Numbered from the stretch's first letter, positions 33,332 to 42,757 are shown. The stretch: DNA of 64,000 nucleotides from Oceanimonas aquatica (GCF_030732065.1 NZ_JAVBHX010000006.1:1-64000); one strand, 5' to 3'. The notes: a model not told the origin generated them from the sequence alone. Made by a program: numbers and translations.

Positions 33332-34327
33332 ATGACGATTCTTAAGAATAAAGAGCCTATGACTTCTGTAGATCCTCGCTGGATTGCCGGTGATAAGCAG
33401 GAGCGGGACGTAGCTTTTTATCTGAGACGAGCTTTCAAGGATGATGAGAACATTCTGGTACTCAATGATTACTGTTTTACCCATCTTGGAGAAACGGCTC
33501 AGATTGATCATCTTATTGTTCACCGCGCCGGTTTTATCATTATCGAGTCCAAAAGCATTTACGGTGAGGTAAAGCTGAACTCTCAGGATGAGTGGTCCCG
33601 TAGTTACCAAGGACGGTGGAGTGGTATGCCATCGCCCATTATTCAGGCCGAGTTACAAAGAGACTTGTTACGCTCCTTTCTGAGTGCGAACGTTGAGCAC
33701 TTCTTGGGCAAAGTGCTTGGTTTACAACTGCAGGTTGGTCGCCGGGAGTGGGACGTACTTTGCACAGTGTCTAATACTTGTATATTGCACCGCGATACTA
33801 TGACTACGGATATGAATAAAAAGGTCGTCAAAAGTGAGTCTATTGCGGAGCAGGTGAAAAGTATTGGCGGTTACTCATTATTAGGCGTAGCGCTTTCAAG
33901 TAAAGCTTATTTTTCTATGAAGGATTTTCAGCGAATCGGCGACTTTTTAATGGCGTCTGTCACTAGTCCTGAGCATGCAAGCGTCAGTGAAGCATTATCA
34001 GAAAATTACGCTTGTGAAGTTGAAAAGGAAGTTAAGCAAGAGAGCCAAACTAAAGCAGATGTGCCTGCTAACGCTCAGAATAAAGATATCAAAAGTGAAA
34101 AAGAGATTGGACTGAACTGCAAAAACTGCGGTAGCAACGATCAGTTAAGTGCCCATTATGGAAAGTATGGTTACTACGTCAAATGTGGGCATTGTGGAGT
34201 TAATACATCGATGAAAATTAAGTGCCCTTCCTGTGGCATTTACCCAGCGAAAGTCAGTAAATTTGGTAACGAATATTGGTTGAGTTGCCAATGCACTTTT
34301 GTAGGGAAGCTCTATGAACAGCGATGA
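33332..34327 (+). CDS. NERD-domain nuclease-related protein with C-terminal zinc ribbons
   Basis: A 331-residue protein. Residues about 18-130 are a NERD domain, a PD-(D/E)XK-like fold, with GETAQIDHLIVH and IIIESKS giving the Asp, Glu and Lys set. After a charged linker (about 225-258), the C-terminal 70 residues hold at least two zinc ribbons: CKNCG, CGHCG, CPSCG and a final CQC. This resembles topoisomerase-type ribbons that bind nucleic acid. AGGGA lies 5 nt before the ATG. Base composition is visibly more AT-rich than its neighbours, as is the 105-nt region before it, suggesting recent acquisition. The function is unknown. Confidence 0.83.
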   Translation: MTILKNKEPMTSVDPRWIAGDKQERDVAFYLRRAFKDDENILVLNDYCFTHLGETAQIDHLIVHRAGFIIIESKSIYGEVKLNSQDEWSRSYQGRWSGMPSPIIQAELQRDLLRSFLSANVEHFLGKVLGLQLQVGRREWDVLCTVSNTCILHRDTMTTDMNKKVVKSESIAEQVKSIGGYSLLGVALSSKAYFSMKDFQRIGDFLMASVTSPEHASVSEALSENYACEVEKEVKQESQTKADVPANAQNKDIKSEKEIGLNCKNCGSNDQLSAHYGKYGYYVKCGHCGVNTSMKIKCPSCGIYPAKVSKFGNEYWLSCQCTFVGKLYEQR

Positions 34328-34372
34328 TACGACTATGTTTCGTTTAGCTTGTTTCTTTCCACATCATAAACC

Positions 34373-34405
34373 GCGTTGCGTGTTTTTGTTTAAAACACGC
34401 AACGC
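34373..34405. repeat. perfect 14-bp inverted repeat
   Basis: GCGTTGCGTGTTTT, loop TGTTT, AAAACACGCAACGC. It lies 45 nt after the NERD gene and 70 nt before the pyrophosphatase start. There is no T run outside the stem, so it could be a non-canonical terminator or an operator. Confidence 0.75.
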
Positions 34406-34474
34406 TTGCCTGTAATCCCCCCGTCACTTTGCCCAAGCATAGTGGTTCAACTCACTTTCAAGGAGTTGAATCAC

Positions 34475-35182
34475 ATGAAAAAAATCCTGACGCTGTCTGC
34501 CGCTGCCGGCCTGGTGATGTTATCTAGTGCGGCTCATGCCAACACCCTGGGTGGCCTGGCCTTTTCGGGCTCCACTCCTCATGCCGCCGCCATGATGGTA
34601 AAGGACGACTTTACCATTGCGGGCAAGGCGGATCTGATGGCGCTGAAGGCCATGAACGAGGACGGCACCGTGAAGGCCATTGTCGAAATTCCTGCCGGCA
34701 CCTCGGCCAAGTGGGAAGTGAGCAAGGAAGATCCCAAGGCGGTGTATTGGGAGTATAAAAAGGGCAAGCCGCGGGTGGTGAATTACCTGGGTTATCCGGG
34801 CAACTATGGCGCCATACCGGGTACGGCCCTGCCCAAGGAGCTGGGCGGAGACGGTGATCCGCTGGATGTGATTGTGCTGGGTCAGGCGGTGCCTCGGGGT
34901 GAAGTGGTGGACGTGCGCGTGATTGGTGTGCTGAAGATGCTGGATGACGGTGAGCAGGACGACAAGCTGATTGCCGTGCTGGCCAACGATTCCCCTTTTG
35001 CCCATATCGAGACCATGGCGCAACTGGATGAAGAGTATGCCGGTGTCAGCCAGATCATCGATCTGTGGTTTGCCAATTACAAAGGTCCGGACGGCGGCAT
35101 GGAAGGTCTGGGCTTTGAAGACGCCGCCTCGGCCCGCAAGGTGCTGGATGCCGCTGCCGCCCACTTTGAAGCCTCGCGTTAA
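34475..35182 (+). CDS. ppa: family I inorganic pyrophosphatase with signal peptide
   Basis: A 235-residue protein. Residues 1-22 (MKKILTLSAAAGLVMLSSAA, cleavage after AHA) form a clear Sec signal peptide, and the remainder is a family I soluble pyrophosphatase. The signature DGDPLDVIVLG is intact, as are the Lys/Arg/Tyr-rich VVNYLGYPGNYGAIPGT and the later DDKLIAV and DLWFANYKG segments. Family I enzymes are normally cytoplasmic, so this copy is predicted to be periplasmic and is probably additional to a housekeeping one. AAGGAG lies 9 nt before the start. The terminator is shared with fis. Confidence 0.88.
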   Translation: MKKILTLSAAAGLVMLSSAAHANTLGGLAFSGSTPHAAAMMVKDDFTIAGKADLMALKAMNEDGTVKAIVEIPAGTSAKWEVSKEDPKAVYWEYKKGKPRVVNYLGYPGNYGAIPGTALPKELGGDGDPLDVIVLGQAVPRGEVVDVRVIGVLKMLDDGEQDDKLIAVLANDSPFAHIETMAQLDEEYAGVSQIIDLWFANYKGPDGGMEGLGFEDAASARKVLDAAAAHFEASR

Positions 35183-35234
35183 TACGCCTTTCAACGGTTA
35201 CCGCAGTGCACCAGCTGGTGCTGCACACCAAAAG

Positions 35235-35272
35235 AAAAAGGCGTTAACTCTTTCGAGTTAGCGCCTTTAAAA
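35235..35272. terminator. bidirectional terminator between ppa and fis
   Basis: AAAAAGGCGTTAACTC TTTC GAGTTAGCGCCTTTAAAA. The stem has one mismatch, with A and T runs on both sides, and serves both convergent genes. Confidence 0.9.
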
Positions 35273-35294
35273 TCAATATCTTGACTGACTGCTA

Positions 35295-35594
35295 TCAGTT
35301 CATGCCGTATTTCTTGAGCTTCTTGCGCAGGGTGCCGCGGTTAATGCCCATCATGTTGGCAGCGCGGGTCTGGTTACCGCGGGTGTACTGCATGATCACG
35401 TCCAGCATGGGCGCTTCGACTTCGGAGAGAACCAGTTCATACAGCTCGGTCACTTCCTGGCCGTTGAGCTGGGACAGGTAGTTGCGCAGGGCCTGCTCCA
35501 CGGAGTTGCGCAGCGGGCGCTGGGTCGGCTGCTCGGAAGTCGTAGATTTGGTGGTGGTTACCAGTGCGTCAGAAGTCGTAGTTTGTTCGAACAT
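35295..35594 (-). CDS. fis: DNA-binding protein Fis
   Basis: A 99-residue nucleoid protein, one residue longer than E. coli Fis. The C-terminal helix-turn-helix is nearly identical to the enterobacterial one ([19 protein letters not shown]), and the N-terminal region is variable. It bends DNA, activates stable-RNA promoters and helps recombination. It starts 2 nt after the dusB stop, so it is expressed from the dusB promoter, as in most gammaproteobacteria. Confidence 0.98.
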   Translation of the reverse strand: MFEQTTTSDALVTTTKSTTSEQPTQRPLRNSVEQALRNYLSQLNGQEVTELYELVLSEVEAPMLDVIMQYTRGNQTRAANMMGINRGTLRKKLKKYGMN

Positions 35595-35596
35595 AT

Positions 35597-36586
35597 TCAG
35601 TCGGCTCTTCTATTGTTCGTTAAGCTATTATTCGCGAAAAACTGCTCCAAGGCGTCGAGCTGTTGCCCGGCATCCTCGATAGCGTTGAAATTACGGCGAA
35701 AGTCACGGCCCGCCTCACTTTCCTGCAAGTACCATCCCACATGCTTTCGGGCAATCCTTGCACCCATTACCTCACCATAAAAATCATGCAGTGCGGTAAC
35801 GTGTTCCCGAATCATTGCCTGCTCCTGTTCCCTGGGGAGCGGGGCGGGCGTGGTGCCATGCTCAAGATAGTGGCGGATTTCTCTGAAAATCCACGGCCGT
35901 CCCTGGGCAGCCCGGCCAATCATGATGGCATCGGCGCCGGTGTAATCCAGCACAAAACGCGCCTTTTGCGGGCTGGTGATGTCTCCGTTGGCAACAACGG
36001 GCATCGAGACGGCCTGTTTGATTGCCCTGATGGTGTCGTATTCGGCGTTCCCCTTGTACATGCAGGCGCGCGTGCGGCCATGCACGGCCAGGGCTCGAAT
36101 TCCGCTGTCTTCGGCAATGCGGGCAATGTGCACGCCGTTGCGGTTATCCGGATCCCAGCCGGTACGAATTTTCAGGGTCACCGGCACCGACACTGCATTC
36201 ACCACGGCGCTGACGATGTCCTGCACCAGCTCCGGGAATTGCAGCAGGGCGGAGCCTGCCATCTTCTTGTTTACTTTCTTTGCCGGGCAGCCCATGTTGA
36301 TGTCGATGATCTGCGCGCCCTGATCCACATTGTATCGGGCGGCATCGGCCATCAACGCCGGATCGGCACCGGCAATCTGCACGGAGCGAATGCCGGTTTC
36401 CCCTTCATGATCCATACGCCGGCGCGATTTGTCGGAATCCCGCAAACGGGGATTGGCCGACATCATTTCCGACACGGCCATACCGGCCCCCATGCGCATG
36501 CACAGGGTGCGGAAGGGTCGGTCGGTTACGCCCGCCATGGGTGCCACCAGCAAGGGGGCGTCCAGTTTGTAAGGACCAATTTCCAT
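35597..36586 (-). CDS. dusB: tRNA-dihydrouridine synthase B
   Basis: A 329-residue FMN-dependent TIM-barrel enzyme that reduces uridine to dihydrouridine in the tRNA D-loop. The N-terminal [12 protein letters not shown], the active-site loop [21 protein letters not shown] (Cys near residue 100) and the later GDITSPQKA / [12 protein letters not shown] segments are all present. It is the first gene of the classic dusB-fis operon. The promoter should lie in 36587-36760, beside the prmA terminator. Confidence 0.97.
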   Translation of the reverse strand: MEIGPYKLDAPLLVAPMAGVTDRPFRTLCMRMGAGMAVSEMMSANPRLRDSDKSRRRMDHEGETGIRSVQIAGADPALMADAARYNVDQGAQIIDINMGCPAKKVNKKMAGSALLQFPELVQDIVSAVVNAVSVPVTLKIRTGWDPDNRNGVHIARIAEDSGIRALAVHGRTRACMYKGNAEYDTIRAIKQAVSMPVVANGDITSPQKARFVLDYTGADAIMIGRAAQGRPWIFREIRHYLEHGTTPAPLPREQEQAMIREHVTALHDFYGEVMGARIARKHVGWYLQESEAGRDFRRNFNAIEDAGQQLDALEQFFANNSLTNNRRAD

Positions 36587-36732
36587 GAGGTTAAGGCTGC
36601 TTCGGCTCAGGGTCGCGTATCTTACGCATTTTTGACGGTGCTGAAAAGCTCACAAATTGACCGGCGCGAAATTTTTTATAAGTCAAGATGCCGGTGCATT
36701 TTTTATGCAGTTTCGAGGCCGGTTTGAGCCTT

Positions 36733-36757
36733 AAAAAAGGCCCCATCAGGGGCCTTT
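36733..36757 (-). terminator. prmA terminator
   Basis: AAAAGGCCCC ATCA GGGGCCTTTT. On the minus strand a T run follows the stem directly after the prmA stop codon. Confidence 0.9.
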
Positions 36758-36759
36758 TG

Positions 36760-37635
36760 TCAGCGTTTGCTGCCGTTCAGGCGGGCCCATTCTTCCCGGA
36801 ACTCGGGCTCGGCCATGTCGAACCACTGGTCGTAAACCTGATTCAGCCCGTCGGCCTGGGTTTCGAGAATACCGGACAGTGCCAGCAGGCCGCCCGGGCG
36901 CACCAGGCCGCTGATGATGGGGGAGAGCTCTTTCAGCGGGCCGGCCAGAATGTTGGCCACCACCACGTCGGCGGTGAGACCGTCGGGCTGATCCTGAGGC
37001 AGATACACGCTCAGGCGGTCGGCCACGCCATTGCGCTCGGCGTTGTCGCGGCTGGCCTGCAGGGCCTGGGGATCAATGTCGATACCAATCACTTCCTTCG
37101 CACCCAGCTTCAGTGCCGCCAGCGCCAGAATGCCGGAGCCGCAGCCAAAGTCGATCACGGTTTTGCCGGTCAGATCCTGACCGTCGAGCCATTCCAGGCA
37201 CAGGGCGGTGGTGGGGTGGGTGCCGGTGCCAAAGGCCAGGCCCGGATCCAGCATCACGTTCACCGCATCGGGCTCGGGCACGTCACGCCAGCTGGGGCAG
37301 ATCCACAGCCGCTTGCCAAAGCGCATGGGGTGAAAGCTGTCCATCCACTCGCGCACCCAGTCCTTGTTTTCCAGCTGCTCGACTTTGTACACCAGATCCT
37401 TGCGGTAGAACTTCTTCAAAAAGTCGATGATGGGCGCCGGATCGGTTTCGGCGTCGAACAGGCCTACTACTACGGTGTCGTCCCACAGCAGGGTTTCACC
37501 GGGCAGGGGCTCGAACACCGGCTTGTCTTCGGCGTCCATGTAGGTCACCGCCTGGGCGCCGCGGCCGGAGAGCATGTTGCTGACCTTGTCGGCGGTCTTT
37601 TCGGTGGCGTTGATGCGAATTTGTATCCAGGGCAT
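36760..37635 (-). CDS. prmA: ribosomal protein L11 methyltransferase
   Basis: A 291-residue enzyme that trimethylates ribosomal protein L11. The N-terminal recognition domain ([11 protein letters not shown]) is followed by the methyltransferase core. Motif I is [20 protein letters not shown] (in the core), with [10 protein letters not shown] and [13 protein letters not shown] typical of PrmA. The arrangement panF-prmA-dusB-fis equals that of E. coli. Confidence 0.97.
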   Translation of the reverse strand: MPWIQIRINATEKTADKVSNMLSGRGAQAVTYMDAEDKPVFEPLPGETLLWDDTVVVGLFDAETDPAPIIDFLKKFYRKDLVYKVEQLENKDWVREWMDSFHPMRFGKRLWICPSWRDVPEPDAVNVMLDPGLAFGTGTHPTTALCLEWLDGQDLTGKTVIDFGCGSGILALAALKLGAKEVIGIDIDPQALQASRDNAERNGVADRLSVYLPQDQPDGLTADVVVANILAGPLKELSPIISGLVRPGGLLALSGILETQADGLNQVYDQWFDMAEPEFREEWARLNGSKR

Positions 37636-37717
37636 GGCGTGCTTCGTTAAAGGGCTAAAGGAGTAATTCTATCACCGGCGGGCCCGAGTGTCCGCTGGCG
37701 CGGACACTCGAACAGGC

Positions 37718-39169
37718 TCAGCGGCCGAACAGGGCGCGCACCTCGGCCGAGGGCGGTGGTGTCAGCAGTGAAGCCACCACATAGGCCAGGCCCGAGAGCG
37801 CCAGGCTGGGCACTATGGCGTGCAGCCCCAGGGGCTTGATGCCCAGGTTCAGCAACAGGCTGTAACTGATGGCGCCGGTGAGCATGGAGGCCAGCGCCCC
37901 CGTGCTGTTGCCCCGCCACCAGTACAGGCCCAGCACCAGGGGCCAGAAAAAGATCGCTTGCAAGGCACCAAAGGCCATCAGGTTCAGCCAGATGATCATC
38001 TCCGGCGGGCTCAGGGCGGCCCACAGCACAATCAGCCCCAGCACCAGGGTCACCAGCTTGCTGGCACGCTTGATGGTGGCGGGCGCCGGTTGGGTTTTGC
38101 ACAGGTGGTTGAGGTAGAGATCCTTTACCAGGGTGGCGGCGGCCTGAATGAGCTGAGAGTCGATGGTCGACATAATGGCGGCCATGGGGCCGGCCAGGAA
38201 CAGCCCGGCCACCAGCGGTGGCAGCACGGTGAGCATGAGCGTTGGCATCACCTTGTCGGGCACGGTCAGCTCGGGCACCAGCACGCGGCCAAGGGCACCG
38301 GCGAAGTGCATGCCAAACATCAACACGGCCCCAACAAGCGTGCCGATAATAATGCCCCTGTGCATGGCGGAGCTGTCCTTGTAGGCCAGGCAGCGTACCG
38401 CCGAGTGGGGAAGGCCAATCACTCCAAAGCACACCAGCACCCAGAACGACAGCATAAAGCTTATGCCCAGCATGCCGTCGGGCCCCTGAGGCTGCACCAG
38501 CCCGGGATCGATGGCTTCCAGCTTGGTAAACATGGCCGCCGCGCCACCGCCGGCCTGCAGCACCCCGGCCAGCAGCACCACAGTGCCGAGCAGCATCAGT
38601 ATGCCCTGCACCGCATCGGTGACCACCACGGCACGAAAGCCGCCCACCAGGGTGTAGAGCAGCACGGCGCCGGCAAACAGCATGAGTCCGCTCTGGTACG
38701 ACAACCCGGTCACGGTTTCCAGCAGCCGGGCGCCGCCAATAAACTGCACCACCATGGTGGCGACAAAGGCGGCGAGCAGCCCCAGGCCTGCCAGCAGCAC
38801 CACCAGCGGGCTTTGGTAGCGGGCCTGCAGCATGTCGTTGATGGTGAGGGCATTTACTCGCCGGGCAATGTGCGCAAACTGCTTGCCCAGCACCCCCAGG
38901 GTCAGCCATACCGTGGGCACCTGGATCATGGCCAGCAGCACCCAGCCCAGTCCCATGCGATAGGCCGCCCCCGGTCCGCCAATAAAGGAGGAGGCCGAGG
39001 CATAGGTGGCCACCATGGTCATGGCCAGCACAAAGCCGCCCATGGAGCGGCTGCCAAGAAAATAGTCCTGCACAAAGCCGCTTGTACTTTGGCGCCGGCC
39101 CAGCCACAGCCCCAGGCCAATCATCACGGCCAGGTACGCCAGCAGGGGAAGGGTTAACGCAGCATTCAT
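37718..39169 (-). CDS. panF: sodium/pantothenate symporter
   Basis: A 483-residue SSS-family carrier with about 12-13 membrane helices that imports pantothenate with Na+. The GRRQSTSGFVQDYFLGSR (parts) N-terminal loop, ATYASASSFIGGPGAAY sodium-binding segment and SFWVLVCFGVIGLPHS region match PanF. Its start overlaps the stop of yhdT by 4 nt. A second long frame on the same strand (37647-39107) is a shadow. Confidence 0.96.
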   Translation of the reverse strand: MNAALTLPLLAYLAVMIGLGLWLGRRQSTSGFVQDYFLGSRSMGGFVLAMTMVATYASASSFIGGPGAAYRMGLGWVLLAMIQVPTVWLTLGVLGKQFAHIARRVNALTINDMLQARYQSPLVVLLAGLGLLAAFVATMVVQFIGGARLLETVTGLSYQSGLMLFAGAVLLYTLVGGFRAVVVTDAVQGILMLLGTVVLLAGVLQAGGGAAAMFTKLEAIDPGLVQPQGPDGMLGISFMLSFWVLVCFGVIGLPHSAVRCLAYKDSSAMHRGIIIGTLVGAVLMFGMHFAGALGRVLVPELTVPDKVMPTLMLTVLPPLVAGLFLAGPMAAIMSTIDSQLIQAAATLVKDLYLNHLCKTQPAPATIKRASKLVTLVLGLIVLWAALSPPEMIIWLNLMAFGALQAIFFWPLVLGLYWWRGNSTGALASMLTGAISYSLLLNLGIKPLGLHAIVPSLALSGLAYVVASLLTPPPSAEVRALFGR

Positions 39170-39402
39170 GAGGAAGCTTCCAGGTTTACCGCTTTAAAAC
39201 ACCAGCGCACCATGAGCGCGCAAAGCACAATAAACAGCAGCGGGTTAAACAGGCAGCTCAGCACAAACCACAGCGGCCAGCCGGCCAGGGTGAGTGCCGG
39301 CGGCACCAGCCAGGCGCAGGCCGCCCAGAGCGCCAGATACAGCAGGGCCAGCAGCACGCTGAGCAGGGCTTCGCGCCGGGCAATGGATACAATGGGGTTC
39401 AT
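39166..39402 (-). CDS. yhdT: YhdT family small membrane protein
   Basis: A 78-residue protein with two hydrophobic helices (about 12-35 and 42-65), a basic N-terminus and the phrase WPLWFVLSCLFNPLLFI of the YhdT family, always found just before panF. AAGGAG lies 8 nt before the start at 39402. Translation is coupled to panF (ATGA overlap), suggesting an accessory role in the symporter, not demonstrated. Confidence 0.92.
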   Translation of the reverse strand: MNPIVSIARREALLSVLLALLYLALWAACAWLVPPALTLAGWPLWFVLSCLFNPLLFIVLCALMVRWCFKAVNLEASS

Positions 39403-39546
39403 GACGAGGGCTCCTTCGAATCGGGCGCAGCATACCAGCGAGTGAATAGTGGGACAAATACGGGATGGGAGAGTGCGAATTGTGTCACTTGCACTCGCTC
39501 CCACGTGAAACGTGGGAGCGTATACCGGGTCAAGCACGGTATGAGA

Positions 39547-39912
39547 TTACTTCAAATATTCCTCGCCGGCGGCGGCGACAAAGGCCATTTCCACCAGATA
39601 GCCGGGATTGGCCAGCTCGGCCTTTACGCAGGCGCGGCTGGGAGCGGTGCCGTCCGGGAACCAGTCATCCCACACTTCGTTGAAGGCGGGCAGGTTGGCA
39701 AAGTCGGTGAGGTAAATGGTCACCGACAGCAGCCGGCCCTTGTCGCTGCCAATTTTGGCCAGGGCTTCTTCGGCCTGGGCCATCACCTGCCGGGTTTGCT
39801 CCTGAATGCCGGCGGACAGATCGCACTCGGGCACTTCCACAAAATGGGCGATGCCGTTGAACACGGTAATGTCGGACCAGCGTTTGCACGGGTTAATGCG
39901 ATGAATGTTCAT
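39547..39912 (-). CDS. RidA (YjgF/YER057c/UK114) family protein
   Basis: A 121-residue member of the RidA superfamily. Archetypal RidA hydrolyses reactive enamine/imine intermediates. The family pocket Arg is in APSRACVKAEL (about residue 93), and the segment LLSVTIYLTDFANLPAFNEVW matches. The final Glu-containing EMAFVAAAG is also present. Sequence details fit the YoaB/Rid subfamilies rather than RidA proper, so the exact activity is open. It sits between accC and yhdT, where E. coli has no gene. Confidence 0.88.
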   Translation of the reverse strand: MNIHRINPCKRWSDITVFNGIAHFVEVPECDLSAGIQEQTRQVMAQAEEALAKIGSDKGRLLSVTIYLTDFANLPAFNEVWDDWFPDGTAPSRACVKAELANPGYLVEMAFVAAAGEEYLK

Positions 39913-39986
39913 GTCTTCTTTGTCTCAGTGGGCTGAGGGAGTAGTTTACCGGCTGGTCTGTTCGGGAAAAACCGTTTAAGACTGCC

Positions 39987-40087
39987 GTCATGCCCATGAA
40001 GATGGGCATCCAGAGCAGAAGCGCACGGCTTTGACTACGGCGTGGGCTGTGGCATGGACCCCCGTTCCCGTCTGCACGGGAATGACG
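39987..40087. repeat. GTCA-ended palindromic intergenic element (copy 7)
   Basis: Left half GTCATGCCCATGAAGATGGG then CATCCAG. Right half TGGACCCCCGTTCCCG ... GGGAATGACG. A further partial palindrome, CCTTCGCGGGGGATGAC, follows to 40106. The left half is almost identical to copy 5 at 19084. Confidence 0.78.
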
Positions 40088-40136
40088 TTCCTTCGCGGGG
40101 GATGACAACATAAGCGCGGGGGCGGAGCCCATAAAC

Positions 40137-40166
40137 AAAAACGGCGCCGTCAGGCGCCGTTTTTTA
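40137..40166 (-). terminator. accBC operon terminator
   Basis: AAAAACGGCGCC GTCA GGCGCCGTTTTTT, a perfect stem with flanking A/T runs, 17 nt after the accC stop on the minus strand. Confidence 0.93.
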
Positions 40167-40182
40167 CGATTCCGCGAAAGCC

Positions 40183-41523
40183 TTACAGGCCCAGCTTCTT
40201 CTCAAGGTAATGGATGTTGGTTCCGCCATTGCGGAAGTTCTCATCGCTCATGATTTCCTTGTGCAGCGGAATGTTGGTCTTGATACCGTCAATCACCAGC
40301 TCGTTGAGGGCGTGCTTCATGCGGGCAATCGCGATGTCGCGGTTTTCGCCGTAGCAGATCAGCTTGCCGATCATGGAGTCGTAGTAGGGCGGTACCCGGT
40401 AACCGGCATAAATGTGGGAGTCCCAGCGTACACCCAGGCCACCCGGAGAGTGAAAGCGGGTGATCTCGCCCGGGCTCGGCACGAAGGTGCGCGGGTCTTC
40501 GGCGTTTATACGGCATTCGATGGCATGGCCACGCACCACCACCTGATCCTGAGTAATGGACAGCGGCAGGCCGGCGGCTACACGCAGCTGCTCCTTAATC
40601 AGATCCACACCGGTGATCATCTCGGTCACCGGGTGCTCCACCTGAATACGGGTGTTCATTTCAATGAAATAGAACTCACCGTTTTCGTACAGGAACTCAA
40701 AGGTACCGGCGCCGCGGTAGCCGATATCGACACAGGCCTTGCAGCAGCGCTCACCGATGAACTTGCGCATCTCGGCGGTAATGCCCGGGGCCGGCGCTTC
40801 TTCTACCACCTTCTGGTGGCGACGCTGCATGGAGCAGTCGCGCTCGGCCAGATGAATGGCGTTGCCCTGACCGTCTGCCAGCACCTGAATTTCGATGTGG
40901 CGCGGGTTTTCCAGGAATTTCTCCATGTACACCATGTCGTTGCCAAAGGCTGCACCGGCCTCGGCCTTGGTCATGGCGATGGAGTTTTCCAGCTCGGCCT
41001 CGGAGCGCACCACGCGCATGCCGCGACCACCGCCACCACCAGCGGCCTTGATGATCACCGGGTAACCAATGCGCTTGGCAATGGTGGCGTTGCGCTTGGC
41101 GTCGCCGCCAATGGGACCGTCGGAGCCGGGCACGCAGGGTACGCCGGCTTTCTTCATGGCCTCGATGGCGGACACCTTGTCACCCATCAGGCGAATGGTG
41201 TCGCCGCGCGGGCCGATGAAGATAAAGCCGGACTTTTCCACCTGGTCGGCAAAGTCGGCGTTTTCCGCCAGAAAGCCGTAACCGGGGTGAATGGCCACGG
41301 CGTCGGTCACTTCGGCGGCAGCAATGATGGACGGCACGTTCAGGTACGACTGAGTGGCCTGGTTGCCACCAATGCAGATGGACTCGTCGGCCAGCAGCAC
41401 GTGCTTGAGGTCGCGGTCGGCAGTGGAGTGCACCGCTACCGTCTTGATTCCGAGCTCCTTGCAGGCGCGCAGAATGCGAAGAGCGATTTCACCGCGGTTG
41501 GCGATGACTACTTTATCCAGCAT
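40183..41523 (-). CDS. accC: acetyl-CoA carboxylase biotin carboxylase subunit
   Basis: The 446-residue ATP-grasp enzyme carboxylates the biotin on AccB, the first step of fatty-acid synthesis. It begins [20 protein letters not shown]. The glycine-rich ATP loop [12 protein letters not shown] is near 159-170, and the catalytic [14 protein letters not shown] and the Arg-containing C-terminal domain are complete. AAGGA precedes the ATG; accB lies 9 nt upstream. Confidence 0.98.
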   Translation of the reverse strand: MLDKVVIANRGEIALRILRACKELGIKTVAVHSTADRDLKHVLLADESICIGGNQATQSYLNVPSIIAAAEVTDAVAIHPGYGFLAENADFADQVEKSGFIFIGPRGDTIRLMGDKVSAIEAMKKAGVPCVPGSDGPIGGDAKRNATIAKRIGYPVIIKAAGGGGGRGMRVVRSEAELENSIAMTKAEAGAAFGNDMVYMEKFLENPRHIEIQVLADGQGNAIHLAERDCSMQRRHQKVVEEAPAPGITAEMRKFIGERCCKACVDIGYRGAGTFEFLYENGEFYFIEMNTRIQVEHPVTEMITGVDLIKEQLRVAAGLPLSITQDQVVVRGHAIECRINAEDPRTFVPSPGEITRFHSPGGLGVRWDSHIYAGYRVPPYYDSMIGKLICYGENRDIAIARMKHALNELVIDGIKTNIPLHKEIMSDENFRNGGTNIHYLEKKLGL

Positions 41524-41532
41524 GGGAATTCC

Positions 41533-41994
41533 TTATTCGATGATGAACAGGGGCTCGTCGAATTCAACCGGCTGAGCGTTGTCGACCAGAATGGCCTTCA
41601 CTACGCCGGCCTTGTCGGCCTCGATCTGGTTCATCATCTTCATGGCTTCAACAATGCACAGGGTGTCGCCCACGTTCACGGTCTGGCCGACTTCCACGAA
41701 GTTCTTGGCGCCGGGGCTGGAGGCACGGTAGAAGGTACCTACCATGGGAGAACGCATAACGTGGCCACTCATTTCGGGAGCAGCGGCTTCGGCGGCCGGG
41801 GCAGCAGCAGGAGCGGCGGCCGGGGCAGCGGCGGGAGCCGGAGCAGCCTGAAACATCTGCTGGGGCTGCATGGCCGGGGCCGGGTTACCGTAGCGGCTGA
41901 TGCGTACGGACTCTTCGCCTTCGGCGATTTCCAGCTCGGCGATGCCGGATTCTTCAACCAGTTCGATCAGTTTCTTGATTTTACGAATATCCAT
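41533..41994 (-). CDS. accB: acetyl-CoA carboxylase biotin carboxyl carrier protein
   Basis: A 153-residue carrier. The N-terminal dimerisation segment is [20 protein letters not shown], a Pro/Ala-rich linker follows (about 45-72), and the biotinyl domain has the biotinylation motif [12 protein letters not shown] with Lys about residue 119. It is co-transcribed with accC (9-nt gap) and preceded by aroQ (35-nt gap). Confidence 0.98.
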   Translation of the reverse strand: MDIRKIKKLIELVEESGIAELEIAEGEESVRISRYGNPAPAMQPQQMFQAAPAPAAAPAAAPAAAPAAEAAAPEMSGHVMRSPMVGTFYRASSPGAKNFVEVGQTVNVGDTLCIVEAMKMMNQIEADKAGVVKAILVDNAQPVEFDEPLFIIE

Positions 41995-42029
41995 GAGCGT
42001 TCTCTTTGTTTTGTTGATGCTGATATGAA

Positions 42030-42479
42030 TCAGCGACGGGCCAGATAACGGGCCGCCGCCTCAAGGGCAAATTCGTAACCATCTGCACCCAGGCCGCAGA
42101 TCACACCCACTGCCTTGTCCGCCAGGTAGGAATGGTGACGGAAGGGCTCGCGGGCATGCACGTTGGACAAATGCACTTCAATGAAGGGAATGTTCACGCC
42201 CAGCAGCGCATCGCGAATGGCCACGCTGGTGTGAGTGAAGGCGGCGGGATTGATAATGATGAAGTCCTGCCGGCCGTCGGCCTGGTGGATGGCGTCGAGC
42301 AGAACGTGTTCCGCGTTGGACTGAACATGGCTGAGTTCGATATCGCGCCCGGCGGCCTGCTCGGTCAGGCGGGCGACAATGTCGTTCAGGCTGTTGTTGC
42401 CGTAAATGCCCGGTTCGCGTCGGCCCAGCAGGTTAAGGTTTGGCCCGTTGAGCAGCAGAATTCGGTATTTGTCGGCCAT
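42030..42479 (-). CDS. aroQ: 3-dehydroquinate dehydratase, type II
   Basis: A 149-residue dodecameric enzyme of the shikimate pathway. [21 protein letters not shown] carries the active-site Arg and Tyr (in the first 30 residues), [17 protein letters not shown] follows, and [17 protein letters not shown] contains the catalytic His. The start at 42479 begins [14 protein letters not shown]; an ATG 93 nt upstream would add an unrelated extension. First gene of aroQ-accB-accC, a common arrangement in gammaproteobacteria. Confidence 0.96.
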   Translation of the reverse strand: MADKYRILLLNGPNLNLLGRREPGIYGNNSLNDIVARLTEQAAGRDIELSHVQSNAEHVLLDAIHQADGRQDFIIINPAAFTHTSVAIRDALLGVNIPFIEVHLSNVHAREPFRHHSYLADKAVGVICGLGADGYEFALEAAARYLARR

Positions 42480-42590
42480 TGTGCAGCAATCCTCGTCAAT
42501 CTTGCGGTATTCACGTCGAGTATCAAGGAGCCTAGCGTTTTTTGCCGGTCGCTGGCAAATAAAATCACGCATTTCGGCTCGGTGCGCCCA

Positions 42591-42621
42591 ATTATAGTGA
42601 TTTCATGAAAATTGGCAGCAA
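42591..42621 (-). promoter_or_regulatory. candidate promoter of aroQ-accBC
   Basis: On the minus strand a perfect -10 box TATAAT (42596-42591) is preceded, 19 nt upstream, by TTGCTG (42621-42616) as a weak -35. A GC-rich discriminator TGGGCGCACC follows. The 5' leader would be about 105 nt. Confidence 0.5.
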
Positions 42622-42757
42622 TTTACTGGTCTAATGACTAATAAATTTTTTTATCCGCACAGTGAGCAACCGACGTGTGTGGGCAGGTTTAACGGCAGAA
42701 AGTTCCGCAAACTGTTGTTGCTGCGACAAAAAGCGACAGAGGGTAAACCGCAGCCAT

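Noticed and set aside
37647-39107. Long second frame on the same strand as panF
   Set aside because: Ala/Gly/Arg-rich out-of-frame reading of panF; panF itself is unmistakable.
40210-42048. 612-codon plus-strand frame opposite accC and accB
   Set aside because: It spans two real genes on the other strand and has the typical composition of a shadow frame.
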